The position numbers were made by a program, and so were the translations under genes. A stretch of 12,102 nt of DNA, taken from NCBI GenBank assembly GCA_910587495.1, contig CAJUMT010000099.1, positions 1 through 12,102 on the forward strand, read 5' to 3'. Shown here piece by piece: positions 1 to 7,053 of the stretch. Source of the stretch: an uncultured Lachnospiraceae bacterium. Its GTDB lineage: Bacteria; Bacillota_A; Clostridia; Lachnospirales; Lachnospiraceae. Under the pieces are notes generated by a model. It saw only the letters and a program-made list of their open reading frames with translations. It had not been told where the DNA came from and did no database searches. How positions within the stretch are numbered: position 1 is the first letter of the stretch; every line of letters begins with the position of its first letter.

Positions 1-1
1 A

Positions 2-424
2 GCGCATGAACTGCTGGAAAAATGTGAGATCTTGCGGCAATACAGCATTTTTGTTGATACGGTACGAAAATATATCGATTTAGGAGAGGAAGAGGCCATT
101 AAAAAAGCAATCAATGAGTGTATAGAAAGAGGGATACTGGTCGAATACCTGAAACGGAAAGGAAGCGAGGTAAGAAATATGCTGATAGCAGAATATAGTT
201 ATGAAAAAGATATCCAAGTGAAACAGCAGGAAGCAAGACAGGAAGGAAGGCAGGAAGGCAGACAGGAAGGTATCCACGAAGGCTGGGATCGGGCGATTCG
301 CTTATCTGGGGAAATTATGAAAGAATTAAAACAAAATCCCCTTGCCACCAACGGAGAGATAGCAAAAAAGCTGAGCTGTACGCAGGAGGTAGTGGAAGAA
401 ATACGGAAGACACTGGCTTTGTAA
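2..424 (+). CDS. Rpn family recombination-promoting nuclease/putative transposase, C-terminal part (5' end outside window)
   Basis: The reading frame is open from the first bases of the window, so this is the last 140 residues of a longer protein. The start is not visible; the TTG at 32 is internal. The segment beginning E-L-L-E-K-C-E-I-L-R-Q-Y-S-I-F-V matches the C-terminal half of the Rpn/PDDEXK transposase-like family, where a similar leucine-rich helical stretch precedes a charged tail. The tail holds tandem Q-E-G-R units (QEARQEGRQEGRQEG, about residues 77-91 of the visible part), typical of this family, then a small helix-turn-helix-like end (NGEIAKKL...TQEVVEEI). The catalytic PD-(D/E)XK core would lie upstream and cannot be checked. 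Rpn proteins are DNA endonucleases linked to RecA-independent recombination, usually in many copies in gut Firmicutes. Family call fairly sure; activity unknown. Confidence 0.82.
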   Translation, partial: AHELLEKCEILRQYSIFVDTVRKYIDLGEEEAIKKAINECIERGILVEYLKRKGSEVRNMLIAEYSYEKDIQVKQQEARQEGRQEGRQEGIHEGWDRAIRLSGEIMKELKQNPLATNGEIAKKLSCTQEVVEEIRKTLAL

Positions 425-443
425 GTGGTATGTTAAATATTTG

Positions 444-490
444 ATCCTGCTTTCGAGTGTCATATGTATACACTCGAAAGCGGGATTTCT
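444..490. terminator. Intrinsic terminator between convergent genes
   Basis: A 17-bp stem (444-460 with 470-486, one G-T pair) closes a 9-nt loop and is followed on the plus strand by a T-rich run (TTTCTGTTTCTTATTTTT). It sits 20 bp after the Rpn stop and about 10 bp after the stop of the minus-strand operon. It probably ends the plus-strand transcript and may also stop the minus-strand one, although the minus-strand side has only a mixed A/T tail. Confidence 0.85.
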
Positions 491-495
491 GTTTC

Positions 496-1227
496 TTATT
501 TTTCCTCCTCACTGATAGAAATGATCAGCTGTAAGCGGTTGCCCGCTTTGTCAGGAATGTACACATTCATGGAAGACTCAGGAAAGGTAAATTCTATGCA
601 GCCTGTCTCTTCGTCATAGGAAAGTGGTTCGATCCGTTCGCCGTCTGTTTCCATGGCGTAGACTTCTTCGTAGTCGATACCTGCGTTTTCATCTTCTACA
701 TAAAGATAGACATGTCTCTTTTGCTGTTTATTACTCAGGAGCCGGGGAGGGTCACGGTCTACATTACTGACCTCCACATCCTGGGTGCTGTACTGGCGGT
801 TGGCCAGTGTGACGGTGACGGTCATGCTGCCGTTTCTTGCAGGTTCGATGGAATAACTGCCGTTGCCTGTCTCATAGACGGCGGTATTGTGTCCGTCTAT
901 AATGGCGGTTACCCGGGTAATGGGGAGAAAACTTTTTACATTTACATTATAAACAGGGCTTCCCGGTTCGCTGCTGCTGTTGAGCGTCAGTGTAAAGGCG
1001 GGGAGGATAAAGAGCAGCGGCAAAGTGAAGAAAAGAACGAGGATTACCAAAGTGGCTCGTTTCTGCAGCATATAGCGTTCCCGCCGGTAGTTGCCATAAG
1101 AGGTAAGCACTTCAATCGGTGTCGTATTTGGCTCTTTATTACATTGTTCAAATATATTTAAAAGCATTTCATTGGCAATTTCAGGGTCCAAAGTCGGCTC
1201 TGGAGTTTTTTTGAATGGATTGATCAT
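496..1227 (-). CDS. Single-pass membrane protein, probable anti-sigma factor
   Basis: 243 residues: a cytoplasmic N-terminus (about 1-57), one transmembrane helix (about 58-80, very hydrophobic), and an outside domain of about 160 residues. The outer part looks all-beta and Ig-like (alternating V/T/Y strands such as VTAIIDG, SMTVTVTLANRQYS and VYLYVEDENAGIDY) and ends in a P-D-K-A-G-N-R-L turn typical of bacterial Ig-like folds. The gene starts 18 bp after the ECF sigma gene with a GAGGCAGG ribosome site, so it is co-transcribed. Position, topology and size fit an anti-sigma factor that holds the sigma factor until an envelope signal arrives. No zinc-finger HxxxCxxC anti-sigma motif is present, so the role rests on context. 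It could instead be a sigma-controlled envelope protein. Confidence 0.62.
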   Translation of the reverse strand: MINPFKKTPEPTLDPEIANEMLLNIFEQCNKEPNTTPIEVLTSYGNYRRERYMLQKRATLVILVLFFTLPLLFILPAFTLTLNSSSEPGSPVYNVNVKSFLPITRVTAIIDGHNTAVYETGNGSYSIEPARNGSMTVTVTLANRQYSTQDVEVSNVDRDPPRLLSNKQQKRHVYLYVEDENAGIDYEEVYAMETDGERIEPLSYDEETGCIEFTFPESSMNVYIPDKAGNRLQLIISISEEEK

Positions 1228-1245
1228 TGATATACCTGCCTCTTT

Positions 1246-1806
1246 TTATTTCTTAAGAAGATTTTCAAGCTTTTTTCGTCCGCTGTTCAGATACCGTTTT
1301 ACAGAACTGCTGCTCATGTCCATAAGTTTGGCAATATCCTTGATTTTCATGTCATTATAATATCTTAATATAATGATCTGAGATTCTGTAAAAGGAAGGC
1401 TTAAGATCTGCCGGACAATAAAATCCTTTTCATCGACACGGATAATATATTCTTCCGGGTCCATATCCCTGGAATTTCCGGTATGCAGACGATCGTTTTC
1501 CATGATCATGATTTCTTCTGAATATTGTTTTTGCTTTTTCTGCATTTTAAAGCAAACTTTAAAAGTAATTTGATTCAGCCAGGAAATAAACAGGCTGGGA
1601 TCTTTTAAAGTATTGATGCTTTTCAGCACTAATATATAAGTTTCCTGTATAGCGTCCTGTGCCAGGTATTCGTCCCGAAGATACTGGCAGGCAAAACGAT
1701 ACTGTTTTTGATAGGTTGCCACATACAGTTCCGCAAATGCATCACTGTCCCCTTCTTTTGTATGCTCAACAAGCGACGCTATATACTGATAATCTAAATC
1801 CATCAT
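1246..1806 (-). CDS. ECF-type RNA polymerase sigma factor (sigma-70 family)
   Basis: 186 residues, a usual ECF size. Region 2 spans about 23-85 (AFAELYVATYQKQYRFACQY, then AQDAIQETYILVL and FISWLNQIT), the core-binding and -10-recognising helices. Region 4 spans about 135-186 (LPFTESQIIILRYYNDMKIKDIAKLM, then SSSVKRYLNSGRKKLENLL), with the helix-turn-helix that reads the -35 element. No region 3 is present. An AGGAG ribosome site lies 11 nt before the first of two adjacent ATG codons; the first is chosen. The gene lies between the GGDEF-like gene (24-bp gap) and the likely anti-sigma gene (18-bp gap). It should direct RNA polymerase to a small regulon, possibly including the nearby surface-protein locus; this is inference. 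Confidence 0.93.
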   Translation of the reverse strand: MMDLDYQYIASLVEHTKEGDSDAFAELYVATYQKQYRFACQYLRDEYLAQDAIQETYILVLKSINTLKDPSLFISWLNQITFKVCFKMQKKQKQYSEEIMIMENDRLHTGNSRDMDPEEYIIRVDEKDFIVRQILSLPFTESQIIILRYYNDMKIKDIAKLMDMSSSSVKRYLNSGRKKLENLLKK

Positions 1807-1830
1807 GTTATATACGCTCCTTTACAGCTG

Positions 1831-2520
1831 TCACTGATGGATGCGCTGGTTGGAAAGGGCAATCAGATCCGTGATCATTTTTACGTTTTCTCCTTCGTGA
1901 AAGGCAATACCATATTTATATTCTATAGATAAACAGTTGGAAGAGGCCTGGTTATAGGCCTGCGTTTTACCTTTGACTTTTTCCAGAAAAGTAATTATAT
2001 TCTGTTTAGTTGCGTTTTCAAATACAGCGAGAAACTTATTTCCTCCGTTACGCCCTACAAAACACAGGTCTGTGGATGAGCTTCTTAATATATCGGAAAA
2101 TTCTTTAATTACCTGGTTTCCCTGGATATGTCCGTACAGCTGGTTAATCATATAAATGTTGGTCAGGTCAAACATGACGCATGCGATATCTTCCGGCAGT
2201 GGTTTATCCAGGTATTTTTCTATCATTACATCACAGCTGAATCGGTTTGCCAGGCCGGAAAGAGGGTCTGAATGAACCGCGAAGTCCAGTTCACGGTAAT
2301 TGCTTTTGTAAGAAGAAAAAAACATAAAATCCCGGTAGATAAAAAGGAAGGAAAGTCCAAGTGTCAGCCATAGAAATATGCATAAAAGACGGATGCTTGG
2401 GTCGGAAGCGACCAGATGATACAGTCTGGAATCAAACAGAATAATGTAGAGACAGCATCCGGCAAGGATTATGTACAAAATTAGTTGAATTGTCTTGTAT
2501 AAAAATTCATGTTTTTTCAT
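1831..2520 (-). CDS. Two-TM protein with degenerate GGDEF domain
   Basis: 229 residues from the ATG at 2520, chosen over an in-frame TTG at 2526 because the weak GAGAG ribosome site is 9 nt from the ATG but only 3 nt from the TTG. Two membrane helices (about 11-29 and 43-62) precede a GGDEF fold that opens with the canonical S-D-P-L-S-G-L-A-N-R (84-93). D118 of the first metal site and N126 remain. The usual second Asp of D-x-D is T120, the usual GHxxGD is G-H-I-Q-G-N135, and the signature loop is G159-G-N-K-F163 instead of GG(D/E)EF. Without the two acidic loop residues it is unlikely to make cyclic di-GMP; it may bind GTP or act as a sensor or scaffold. First gene of an operon with a sigma and a probable anti-sigma factor, so a regulatory role in that circuit is plausible. 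Confidence 0.82.
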   Translation of the reverse strand: MKKHEFLYKTIQLILYIILAGCCLYIILFDSRLYHLVASDPSIRLLCIFLWLTLGLSFLFIYRDFMFFSSYKSNYRELDFAVHSDPLSGLANRFSCDVMIEKYLDKPLPEDIACVMFDLTNIYMINQLYGHIQGNQVIKEFSDILRSSSTDLCFVGRNGGNKFLAVFENATKQNIITFLEKVKGKTQAYNQASSNCLSIEYKYGIAFHEGENVKMITDLIALSNQRIHQ

Positions 2521-2556
2521 TAACAAAATCTCTCATTCAATAATTTCTTATAAAAC

Positions 2557-2565
2557 AGTATACCA
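2557..2565 (-). promoter_or_regulatory. Extended -10 promoter of the GGDEF-sigma-anti-sigma operon
   Basis: Read on the minus strand, the site is TGGTATACT, an extended -10 (TGnTATAmT type) about 37 bp before the start codon. The matching -35 region is weak, as is usual for extended -10 promoters. It looks like a housekeeping sigma-A promoter rather than an obvious ECF autoregulated one. Confidence 0.55.
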
Positions 2566-2615
2566 CAGATTGGGAAAAGTGAACACGAAAAAGCCGTATT
2601 TTTATATATTTTTTG

Positions 2616-2644
2616 TTGGCAACCAAAATATTTGGTGCTACAAT
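2616..2644 (+). promoter_or_regulatory. Sigma-A-type promoter for signal peptidase gene, with inverted repeat in the spacer
   Basis: TTGGCA (2616-2621) and TACAAT (2639-2644) are separated by exactly 17 bp, close to consensus at both boxes. The spacer contains ACCAAA-ATA-TTTGGT (2622-2636), a perfect 6+6 inverted repeat. A protein bound there would block polymerase, so this is a candidate operator. The promoter lies 48 bp upstream of the start at 2692. Confidence 0.62.
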
Positions 2645-2691
2645 ATGCATGAAATATGTATACTATGGACAGGAAAGGATAAAAACATGGA

Positions 2692-3222
2692 ATGAGCAGG
2701 AAATTACATGGTAAATATGATGGATTCAAATACGGCTGGCTGAAAGACACTAAAAAGTTTATCCTGCTTTTGATTGCCGTATTTCTTGCTTTTCAATTGG
2801 TTATAGGGTTTTCTTTTGTAAATGGGGACTCCATGGAGCCTACGCTGCACAATGGAGAACTGGTTTTGTATACAAGATTGAACAAAGAGTATAAAAAGGG
2901 GGATGTGGTATCGGTAAGAATCCCGTCGGGGGAATACTATGTCAAACGTATTATCGCTGTGGAAGGGGACACGGTTCGAATCAGCGACGGCAGCGTGTAT
3001 GTAAATGACAGACTTTTGGATGAGCCTTATATCGTCGGTGAGACTTGGGAGCAGGCAGGCGCTGTAAGGTATCCTTTAACTTTGCAAAAAGGTCAGATTT
3101 TTGTCATGGGAGATAACCGGGAAATATCCATGGATTCCAGGAGTTTTGGAGTAATTGGAAGAGGGCAGATTAAAGGAAGACTGCATTTTCATGCAGGATG
3201 GGGATATATACGGAAGATATAA
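2692..3222 (+). CDS. Signal peptidase I (type I, Gram-positive SipS-like)
   Basis: 176 residues. A short cytoplasmic N-terminus is followed by one membrane helix (about 23-41), then the extracytoplasmic catalytic domain of the S26 family. Box B is G-D-S47-M-E-P-T-L with the nucleophile Ser47. Box D is Y-Y-V-K85-R-I-I-A-V-E-G-D with the general base Lys85. Box E is M-G-D-N-R-E...S-M-D-S-R-S-F-G, and a R-G-Q-I-K-G-R end follows. The Ser-Lys dyad is intact, so the enzyme should be active in removing signal peptides. Size and single TM fit Firmicute SipS-type enzymes. The AGGAAAGG ribosome site lies 13 nt before this ATG and 8 nt before an upstream ATG that opens only a two-codon frame (2687-2695). 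The next gene encodes a large exported protein, a natural substrate. Confidence 0.96.
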   Translation: MSRKLHGKYDGFKYGWLKDTKKFILLLIAVFLAFQLVIGFSFVNGDSMEPTLHNGELVLYTRLNKEYKKGDVVSVRIPSGEYYVKRIIAVEGDTVRISDGSVYVNDRLLDEPYIVGETWEQAGAVRYPLTLQKGQIFVMGDNREISMDSRSFGVIGRGQIKGRLHFHAGWGYIRKI

Positions 3223-3366
3223 AGCAGAAAAAAAATGGCAATTGTAAAAAAATATTCAAAATGTGAGCCTTTTTGAAAAAAAGTAGTCTCTTTATATATA
3301 AGAAATTATATACAAAACAGTTTTTTTGATAAATCAGTAATAAATGGGGAAAGGAGAAGCGGCTTT
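3223..3366 (+). promoter_or_regulatory. Leader and promoter region of the surface-protein gene
   Basis: AT-rich spacer between the signal peptidase and surface-protein genes. A possible promoter is TTGAAA (3273-3278), 16 bp, TATATA (3295-3300). An AT-only-strength inverted repeat TTCAAAA/TTTTGAA (3255-3261 with 3271-3277) overlaps the -35. No convincing terminator is visible for the upstream gene, so partial read-through is possible. A strong ribosome site (GGGGAAAGGAG, about 3344-3354) lies about 12 nt before the start codon. Confidence 0.45.
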
Positions 3367-6300
3367 ATGTGGAAGAATTTCAAGAGATGTCTTGCACTTT
3401 TGTTGGCAGTCGTCGTGGTATTGACAGGCTGTATCTATGCGCCGGACCATTTTCTATATGCAGCGGATGAAGAGACGGAGTGTGCAGTAGATGAAAGAGA
3501 ACCAGAAGTAGAAGTGCAGGAGCTGGTGCTCGAAGCCGGGACAGAGGAAGAAACAGAGCTTCCACAAGAGGACACAGAAAATCCGGAGACTTCCGATGAA
3601 GACCAAAAGGCTTATTTCTATGCATTGAAACCTGGATCAGCAGATACTGATAAAAATTATCAGGATATATGGTTTTATATGGGAACAGGTTCTGTAAAAG
3701 CTCCCAATGCAACTGCAAGCGAAGCAATATATGATGATTTTAATATGGTAACGGAATACCCTGAAAGTTACCCTGAACTGGATATAGGTGGAGTTCATTA
3801 TACATATGACGCCAGTGGAGAGGAAGCGGGGACTTATAAGATTCGGTGGTACCGTATTAAAGACAGCAGCGGCGCCAATAACGGGAATGAAGTTATTACG
3901 CAGGAAGCCTGTTATCATGTAGACGGGTATATTGAATTCAATCAGCCGGAGGAGAAGTACGAGAAGTACCATGTAACATATGAAGGAAACGGAGGATTGA
4001 CCAAGTTAGGCGAAGAGACTTATAGAGATCCTGAAACCTATCCCGAGGGATATCAGCCGATCTATGCAAGCATGAATCAGTTTACCAGGGAAAACGCGGT
4101 ATTTGTCGGGTGGATTATCGAAGGAGATGATACGAAGAAGCTTATCCCGGAAGACCAGACATTTGTGATGCAGGATCATGACATGACTTTGATTGCCCAG
4201 TGGAAGATGCTGACAGTTGACAAAACATATGCTGCTCCTGTCGGCAAACCAAATTTTGAGGCAGGGGATACAATTTACTTTAACATTGTCGTGACCAACG
4301 CAGGAGATATTTTACTGACGGATATAGTTGTAACAGATCATCTTGCCGGCGCAGTGATTGACGAAGGCGCAGGCTATGCCATTATGGAGACGGAGGCGGA
4401 AGGACAAAAATACAGCGCGGCACAGATCGACAGTCTGGCAGTGGGCGATTCTCTGGTTGTGAAAGCGCATTATACAGTAAAAGAAGAAGATATCGGAAAC
4501 GATCATTTCACCAATATGGCTTCCGCTGCGGCGGAAGATTTGCCGGTTGTGGAAAAAGAGACAGAAATAATCCCGATAGAAAGTGTTGAGAGACAGCTTC
4601 TTGTGAGTAAAGAGGTTGTCAATTATGAAGAAGCAAGCGGAACGGTCAACACCGGCAATGCGATGGATAAAGCATTCGCGGCAGGTGATCTAGCTAAATT
4701 TGATATTGTGCTGACAAACGTGGGCAATCAGGCTTTAACAAATATTACAGTGGAGGAAGCCCTGGAAGGCGCCAGGATTGTCAGCAGAGGTGGGAATTTA
4801 ATTGATGGCTCTGGCACAGATGAAATGGTATATACTGTAGAGGACGGTAAAGCTGTGGTCGCTTCTTTGCCGGTCGGAAAGAGTGTGACAGTTGAGGCAG
4901 AGTATCGGGTGCAGAATGAAGATATTATAAAGCCAGATTTTAAAAATACGGCGGTTGTTTTGATTGAAGGAGAAGAATATAAAAGAGCAGAGGCTCCGAT
5001 CAGAACTGTGATGCCTGATGCTCATATGACTCTTTTAATGACTACACCGGAAGCAGACGCCGGAAGAGTGTATGGATTAGGCGAAGCGATTACTTATACG
5101 ATTACAGCGGTAAATGACGGGGATATCGCGCTGAAAGATATCGTGGTAGAAGATGAACTGACAGGAAATGTCGGGAATAAGGGCGCATTTATCATTGACC
5201 GTCTGGAGCCTGGAGAATCATCTGATGGGATGGTAGTCACTTATACGGTTGCGGACGCGGATGTAAAAGCAGGAAAGGTCGTTAATGTTGTCACGGCAGC
5301 AGGAAAGACAGATATTCCTGGTTTGGAGCCGGAAGTTAAAGAAGGCAGAAAAGAAGTGCCGGTAAGCAAAAAAGGACCAAGCCTTTCTATTATTAAGTCA
5401 GCCGATAAAGTTGCTGACGTGAAGGCGGGAGATGTAATCACTTATACGATTACGGTTTATAATAATGGAGATGAAATGCTCCGGGATGTTGATATTGTCG
5501 ATGAGCTGACAAAAGACGCATGGCGTATTGTGGAATTGGCTCCGGGAAAATCATGGCACGATTCTGTGACGTATACAGTGACAGAAGCTGATATTTTGAA
5601 CGGATCAGTTGTCAATGTTGCGGCAGCTTCAGGTATCGGTCCGGACGGAAACGAAATTAATGCTAAGTCGGGAATTGTCACCACATATACAGAAGCAATC
5701 CGTGCCGACTATACTGTCGCCAAGCGCATTTTAAACCCGCAGTCCGAATATATCGTGAATGACAGCACAGCGCCGATCAGATACGAGATTACCGTGACCA
5801 GTCAGGCTAATGTGACGCTTCACAACGTGGTTGTCAAAGACCGGTTGGAGGGCGCGTCAGGACGTGTTACTTTTACGGAAGTGGGTAAAGGAACATTACA
5901 AGCGGATAACAGTGTGGCGATTCGTGAACTTGCACCCGGTGAGACTGTGACTTTGCACTGCGAGTATACGGTCAGCAGGGCAGATGCAGGAAAGAATATT
6001 GTGAATACGGCGATTGCTGCGGCAGACCCGGTAGTACCCACAGGCTCTGAAAATTCTATACCGGTTATGCCGGAGGAGAAGCGTTCTTCTGCGGTATCTG
6101 CATCGGCGGAGGATATTTATACACTGACGATTCATTACAGATATGCTTCCGGAAGAGAGGCGGCGCCAGATGTGACAGCTCAATATTTGGAAGGAGAGTC
6201 TTTCTTTCACAGATCGCCGTCGATCTCGGGCTACAGACCGAATTATACTTTTATAAAAAGCGGCAGCCAGGGAATGCCGGCAAGAGATGTGACAGTAACT

Positions 6301-6741
6301 GTTACTTACAGGGCGAATACGTCCGGCAGCAGTAGCAGCGGCGGGACGACAACAGACCCTGCGCCTGCTCCGGGACCGGCTCCTTCTGCGGCGCCGGACG
6401 GAACAGCTCCCGCAGAAGGGGGAACAACAACTCCTGTACCCGGGACGACGCCTGCGGCAGCAGGTGAGACATCTGCAGCGGATGATGCGGTTCCCATGGG
6501 AGGTATGGTTGAACTTAATGAAGACGGAAGCGTGGATATCGTTCCGGTAGCGGATGAGAATGTGCCGTTAAGCGCCGGCGCCGGAGGATTCAGTAAGAAT
6601 ATGCACTGGGCAGTTCACCTGCTTTTGATGCTGGCGAGCGTGACTGTATTTGCTTCCTATATCATCAGAAGAAAGAAATGCCTGGCAAGGATCATTACAT
6701 TGACCGAACAGCTTAAAGATGAGGAAGACAGGAGGATGTAG
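3367..6741 (+). CDS. Large multidomain surface protein (InlB-like repeat, five DUF11-like repeats, MucBP-like domain, C-terminal TM)
   Basis: 1124 residues. The N-terminus is a signal sequence (K-N-F-K-R-C then A10-V18) ending in L19-T-G-C22, which fits a lipobox; a class I site near Y31-A-A33 is also possible. An acidic linker (about 34-70) follows. A Listeria-Bacteroides/InlB B-like repeat lies at about 201-279 (YHVTYEGNGG ... F-V-G-W-I ... L-I-A-Q-W). Five DUF11-like beta repeats start near 282, 408, 551, 670 and 779; each has a Y-x-I-x-V-x-N-x-G-D core, a D-x-L turn and a Y-x-V-x-E-x-D-I end. A MucBP-like unit (YTLTIHYRYASG ... VTVTYRA) spans about 917-981. A Ser/Gly/Pro/Ala/Thr-rich wall-spanning linker (about 983-1045) precedes a TM (about 1080-1101), an R-R-K-K stop and a short charged tail. 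No LPXTG is present. Probably an adhesin or stalk-like protein; ligand unknown. Confidence 0.9.
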   Translation: MWKNFKRCLALLLAVVVVLTGCIYAPDHFLYAADEETECAVDEREPEVEVQELVLEAGTEEETELPQEDTENPETSDEDQKAYFYALKPGSADTDKNYQDIWFYMGTGSVKAPNATASEAIYDDFNMVTEYPESYPELDIGGVHYTYDASGEEAGTYKIRWYRIKDSSGANNGNEVITQEACYHVDGYIEFNQPEEKYEKYHVTYEGNGGLTKLGEETYRDPETYPEGYQPIYASMNQFTRENAVFVGWIIEGDDTKKLIPEDQTFVMQDHDMTLIAQWKMLTVDKTYAAPVGKPNFEAGDTIYFNIVVTNAGDILLTDIVVTDHLAGAVIDEGAGYAIMETEAEGQKYSAAQIDSLAVGDSLVVKAHYTVKEEDIGNDHFTNMASAAAEDLPVVEKETEIIPIESVERQLLVSKEVVNYEEASGTVNTGNAMDKAFAAGDLAKFDIVLTNVGNQALTNITVEEALEGARIVSRGGNLIDGSGTDEMVYTVEDGKAVVASLPVGKSVTVEAEYRVQNEDIIKPDFKNTAVVLIEGEEYKRAEAPIRTVMPDAHMTLLMTTPEADAGRVYGLGEAITYTITAVNDGDIALKDIVVEDELTGNVGNKGAFIIDRLEPGESSDGMVVTYTVADADVKAGKVVNVVTAAGKTDIPGLEPEVKEGRKEVPVSKKGPSLSIIKSADKVADVKAGDVITYTITVYNNGDEMLRDVDIVDELTKDAWRIVELAPGKSWHDSVTYTVTEADILNGSVVNVAAASGIGPDGNEINAKSGIVTTYTEAIRADYTVAKRILNPQSEYIVNDSTAPIRYEITVTSQANVTLHNVVVKDRLEGASGRVTFTEVGKGTLQADNSVAIRELAPGETVTLHCEYTVSRADAGKNIVNTAIAAADPVVPTGSENSIPVMPEEKRSSAVSASAEDIYTLTIHYRYASGREAAPDVTAQYLEGESFFHRSPSISGYRPNYTFIKSGSQGMPARDVTVTVTYRANTSGSSSSGGTTTDPAPAPGPAPSAAPDGTAPAEGGTTTPVPGTTPAAAGETSAADDAVPMGGMVELNEDGSVDIVPVADENVPLSAGAGGFSKNMHWAVHLLLMLASVTVFASYIIRRKKCLARIITLTEQLKDEEDRRM

Positions 6742-6746
6742 AGGAT

Positions 6747-6932
6747 ATGTCAAATGTTTTAGAGAACAGTATATTGGGATTCTGCAAATGGGATATCCTT
6801 GCATTGATCGTTTTGGCAGTTGCGGTCGTTGTGTTCGAGGTGCGGCAGCGTAAGCTGAAAAAAAAACAGAGGGAGCTGGAGGAACGGCTTTCGGGGATTT
6901 ACGCAGATGACACATTTAAAGCCAGTCAATAA
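6747..6932 (+). CDS. Small single-pass membrane protein with charged coiled-coil tail
   Basis: 61 residues beginning 5 bp after the surface-protein stop, with an AGGAGG-like ribosome site (GGAGGATGTAGAGG) overlapping the end of that gene, so translation is probably coupled. One membrane helix (about 16-31: DILALIVLAVAVVVFEV) is followed by a heptad-like basic/acidic helix R-Q-R-K-L-K-K-K-Q-R-E-L-E-E-R-L. The surface protein ends in a similar TM plus charged helix (T-L-T-E-Q-L-K-D-E-E-D-R-R-M), so the two cytoplasmic helices could pair. A clear terminator follows, making this the last gene of the unit. No known family is recognised; the partner role is inference. Confidence 0.75.
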   Translation: MSNVLENSILGFCKWDILALIVLAVAVVVFEVRQRKLKKKQRELEERLSGIYADDTFKASQ

Positions 6933-6958
6933 TTAAAGCAGAAGATAGAAACAAAAAT

Positions 6959-6996
6959 TCCGCCGCCGGATGAAACCGGTCGGCGGAGTTTTTTTT
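6959..6996 (+). terminator. Strong Rho-independent terminator
   Basis: A GC-rich stem TCCGCCG-CCGG (6959-6969) pairs with CCGG-T-CGGCGGA (6976-6987), with one bulged T, a 6-nt ATGAAA loop and an uninterrupted run of eight T (6989-6996). It ends the signal peptidase/surface-protein/small-membrane-protein transcription unit. Confidence 0.95.
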
Positions 6997-7053
6997 GGAA
7001 TGAAATGTAAAGAGCAACAGTAAAATATAGAAAAAAATAACAGAGGAGTTTTT

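Noticed and set aside
230..275. Tandem GGAAGG-type repeats considered as a CRISPR or satellite
   Set aside because: They encode the Q-E-G-R tail typical of Rpn proteins and have no spacer structure.
712..1161. 149-codon plus-strand frame
   Set aside because: Antisense to the probable anti-sigma gene; no ribosome site, and its composition looks like a shadow frame.
6306..6497. Minus-strand Ala/Pro/Val-rich frame
   Set aside because: It is the reverse of the low-complexity linker of the surface protein.
6480..6680. Sortase LPXTG anchor in the surface protein
   Set aside because: The region before the final TM reads N-V-P-L-S-A-G-A-G-G; no LPXTG or NPQTN-type motif, and no sortase gene is in the window.
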